From positions 1-35,157 of the forward strand of contig SVLF01000027.1 in the NCBI GenBank assembly GCA_015068085.1: 35,157 nucleotides of DNA, given 5' to 3'. This DNA comes from Oscillospiraceae bacterium (GTDB lineage Bacteria; Bacillota; Clostridia; Oscillospirales; JAAYXM01). The notes under the pieces were generated by a model, which searched no databases, was not told where the DNA came from, and saw only the letters and a program-made list of their open reading frames with translations. The position numbers and the translations under genes were made by a program. Below, one piece after another: positions 34,201 to 35,157 of the stretch (within the stretch, counting starts at the first letter, position 1; the number at the start of each line of letters is the position of its first letter).

Positions 34201-35157
34201 GGATGTCTCAGCTATCATCGGAAAGCATGTTTATGTTGAGACCGACGGCGTTCAGAACGGTGCATACAAGATTGAAAACGCCGAAGAGATTGCCGATGGA
34301 GTTATACGTCTTGACATCGGAACAATCCCGCTTGTACGCTCTTATGTTAACGCGTATGACGAGAGTGAGGGGTATATTTACAATATAGAAGAAGGACAGA
34401 AGTTTGTAATCCCGATGTCATTCTCGGAAAACCTTGAACCGGTATTTACATCGGATATTTCGAATATAACAACTTCTGCCGGAAGCTCTGTTTCAGTGGC
34501 AATCAAGGCGGAAAGTCCGATAACCAATGCAACTCCGACGATTAAGTATATTGGAGCAACACTTCCGCGTGGAGCGAGCCTGAATGAAGATACCGGTGTT
34601 CTTACGTGGAAACCGGACAGCTCGCAGATTGGTGATAACCACGTTGCCGTAACCGCACGTGACAGCGATGGCAGAGAAAGCACAATTCACTTCACAATCA
34701 CGGTCTATGGTTCTACAACGGGTGGCTCGTCATCAAATAAAACGGAAGAAACTGATAAGCCGGAAACGCCGTCAACCGGAACAGGTGATACACCTCCTGC
34801 CGGTGGCGGAGGCGGTGGCGGCGGTGCTGCGCCGACCGACAAGCCGGATGACACTGCAAACACCGACGAGCCCAACACAAGCGGTGAAAGCGGAGAAAAC
34901 GAAAAGAATGAAGGAAACACTGATAACACGGGCACGGAAAATAGTTCTCTCCGCTTCACCGATCTTGCAAACCACACATGGGCAGAAGTTGCAATCAACA
35001 CACTTGCGGCGGACGGTGTTATAAAGGGTACATCAGAAAGTACGTTCAGTCCCGCAGCTAACATCACCCGCGCAGACTTTGCACTGCTTCTCGTCCGTGC
35101 ATTTGATCTTTCAAGCGAGAACACCGAGAACTTTGCAGACGTTTCTGCAAGTGATTA
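28298..35157 (+). CDS. Giant SLH-anchored heparinase II/III-type polysaccharide lyase, cassette 2 (3' end outside window)
   Basis: The ATG at 28298 follows AAAAGGAG and opens a frame that stays open to the window edge (at least 2286 residues). It has a signal peptide at 1-24. Three sandwich/BIG2 units start near residues 28, 306 and 574, and two further BIG2-like domains end near 955. A four-cysteine site (C1028, C1031, C1060, C1063) is followed by LFPSNDF, as in the paralogue. The lyase core shows H1552-x-H1554-x-D1556 (GGHGHSDTMNLGIDAFG) and HNTVIVD from H1595. An Ig-like domain lies near 2048-2138, an eight-Gly linker near 2168 and the first SLH repeat at about 2219-2275; the sequence is cut in the second. 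The core and C-terminus match the lyase at 6255 closely; the N-terminal units are more divergent. Substrate cleavage by beta-elimination is known for the family and inferred here. Confidence 0.9.
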   Translation, partial: MKRFLSILLVCTMLLGLVPLSVFAEETVNTENFTVNYRLADHIKELKMVAQQPKMNILTYNITDGFYKFYSGPSAPVSGQFSYSESCFVVADGRTLSFEISVPEPGTYNLEMFHAINSAGLDVDVYLSRGGAVCDETTYEGYYSTYDANTPYGTYYNSKIVATPSVIENIYIAEAGKYVISFVPNDRKDDGATNWIYGNVGSFNLVKGNGEGKAYMGARLTDTETLLKLNETKKLSPKGYLSDGTEIASELSEFESSNEAVATVSANGEITPVALGETEITFKAAYAGKSETLKLSVRVVSSDGITIKYDFEEVITKLNMVQARPNMTEITTDVTDGFFSFHSGTFDYYYGGRLSYAERCFVMADEKRLSFEIFVPRAGVYNLEMFNAENSAAVKVDVYLSRGEATFEKKIGQYDCNNPDFPIGTYQYSKIEEEPNVIKNVEIPESGNYVISFVANNGVDGDDKNWGDYGNVGSFNLVAGEDSTVMGIELADLNKTQLKVVGLMSDKTRVDNPAGLAVTYESSDPEIASVDENGRVTDHKTGTVTITATAECDGFTYTDSGEYNALVVGKGTSAYYDLVSAMAGAGLTNAAGNGGTAPSLDALTREKTGGYFNFLSATQKNHKSGQMMYVDTSIAIADGYQLAFEVFVPETGVYTMEMYPAVNASGLDVDVFVSRGEKSTAASDKVGTYSTFDAQYPYTGTYFTKISEKPKLIHDIKILEPGYYTFNFVANDGNPGTTTWIYGNVGAFHLVSGKESVLVGLKTDASVISEIYRIETDTSVLEYTDPQNRGTAQISFTAKTPDGTPIAKEITSKRFKTSDKKIATVDENGVVTPVGDGVCNITMTATVDGKIYTAALELTVIDNTGVIGGEIRAEEEIYVREKAKLGLFAEMKSGNIIEVPVSEVTWESSEPAIAEVDADGMITGMSEGDVTVTATATFRGAEMYEEREITVTEHEGKREPTYYTYEKRENALDNVKKYAWAKTMQKSAIAKGDTSVANFEKWYDLIPGPGVPASMQITQNGDTSWNICHYCGVNLAENHGNYSTIYWGVDPLNRPWKIQCPDCKRLFPSNDFGLLYERGVDEHGYFDRDRAVAANAVAVENGEEDALVNVLYPEIAEVGTINCNQGLRPGESVEKWGVDDSFGYLPKDESGNNYTSNKITERHSYIAAYTYILWQKIEAEVTTLRTAYLYTGDYKYGRAGAILLDRIADVYPDYHTMDYNYPDNIFYMGDSNTGYGKIHGIIADCAVAEDFCLSADAFYPMLTDSTVINFLSERAEKFGNTEKNDKLSSSKIQENWEEGILKETFRAAKNYQLNGNFGMHQAAVAIAAIALSREPETTEMVKWIYKTGDDIPNNVGGGNLFKRFVNDVSRDGLGNEAADNYNILWATLIQSAAGYLREYKGEEKYDLYQHPKYASMFTPFLAKTLVDVQSPNIGDSGAVGSIGWNGSVGSFSTAFGNLKETPFAKDLAQYIYMRNGYSVKDLNYGIFAENPESIQDEIKALATDSALTRSEMLSGYGFAVLRDGNNHKSASSATANNNQRDFWIYFGNVGGHGHSDTMNLGIDAFGYSMAPDLGYPPITGKDPERLQWICQGIAHNTVIVDGKARLLSDNAGFPMHFDDAGMVKIVDVDSPQSFEQTENYRRTVVMVNAGDDVSYGIDFFRITGGNEHTFSFHAAAGDATPVYGLDMTEQKDENGNWVGSYASGYDENGNLVEGVNVPYTDKDGSTKYFTGPGQDPWTADAWSYETVFPRGYSWMSKVRRDKTPDDTYSIEFHVKDYRRVSQNSADTHLRVTQLNNFTPDEVSLVGGKVPTRSDNAMFPKTLDYLLVHHRAEEGEKLDSLYTTVYEPYKGSRYISDISPVTVTGEIEADKPVHAVKVTHTSGRVDYVVYATDNTKTYRVDNLFDFRGFVGVYTVNRENAVIYRYVNDGTIIGTDTNTVGAYTGTVVDFDKTFEFGDFENYIDVNLECEDVSAIIGKHVYVETDGVQNGAYKIENAEEIADGVIRLDIGTIPLVRSYVNAYDESEGYIYNIEEGQKFVIPMSFSENLEPVFTSDISNITTSAGSSVSVAIKAESPITNATPTIKYIGATLPRGASLNEDTGVLTWKPDSSQIGDNHVAVTARDSDGRESTIHFTITVYGSTTGGSSSNKTEETDKPETPSTGTGDTPPAGGGGGGGGAAPTDKPDDTANTDEPNTSGESGENEKNEGNTDNTGTENSSLRFTDLANHTWAEVAINTLAADGVIKGTSESTFSPAANITRADFALLLVRAFDLSSENTENFADVSASD

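Overview
The window looks like a chromosomal segment from an anaerobic Gram-positive bacterium of the class Clostridia, probably a gut or rumen Oscillospiraceae/Christensenellaceae-like lineage. The reasons are strong AGGAGG-type ribosome binding sites, sigma-A promoters, S-layer homology (SLH) anchored giant exoproteins, InlB-type repeats, moderate GC and standard stop codons. The taxonomic placement is inferred from style only. No rRNA, tRNA, CRISPR array or transposase was seen.

Layout. (1) 26-2169: two ordinary genes, a tandem ACT-domain protein and a YhfW-like FAD/Rieske oxidoreductase, separated by about 400 bp of structured non-coding DNA. (2) 2183-13898: cassette 1, an AraC regulator on the minus strand divergent from a secreted Ig/InlB-repeat protein and a 2547-residue SLH-anchored heparinase II/III-type lyase. 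A RelB/YafQ-type toxin-antitoxin module bounded by 68-bp direct repeats sits inside the divergent promoter region. (3) 13961-18252: an SLH-anchored metallo-beta-lactamase-fold protein and a TIM-barrel/GATase-like putative glycosidase. (4) 18332-22860: a tiny Cys-containing ORF, then an AraC-GyrI regulator, an (alpha/alpha)6-toroid putative glycosidase and an MFS permease in one likely operon. (5) 22928-24067: an N-acylglucosamine 2-epimerase-like gene on the minus strand. (6) 24209 to the window end: cassette 2, a paralogous copy of cassette 1 (AraC divergent from a secreted Ig/InlB protein, then a second giant SLH heparinase cut by the window edge).

Together this reads as a Gram-positive polysaccharide utilisation locus. 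Wall-anchored lyases with repeated beta-sandwich/BIG2 units would bind and cut an acidic polysaccharide outside the cell. The MFS permease would import products, the cytoplasmic glycosidases would trim them, and the epimerase-like enzyme would rearrange the sugar, all under AraC-type control. The substrate is not readable from sequence.

The strongest new observations are these. The AraC/secreted protein/lyase cassette is duplicated. Spacing arithmetic shows that an 813-bp toxin-antitoxin segment invaded the divergent promoter of one copy. An AATGTT motif abuts the -10 box of all four divergent promoters. Two uncharacterised modules recur: a beta-sandwich plus BIG2 unit, and an 85-residue C-terminal domain.
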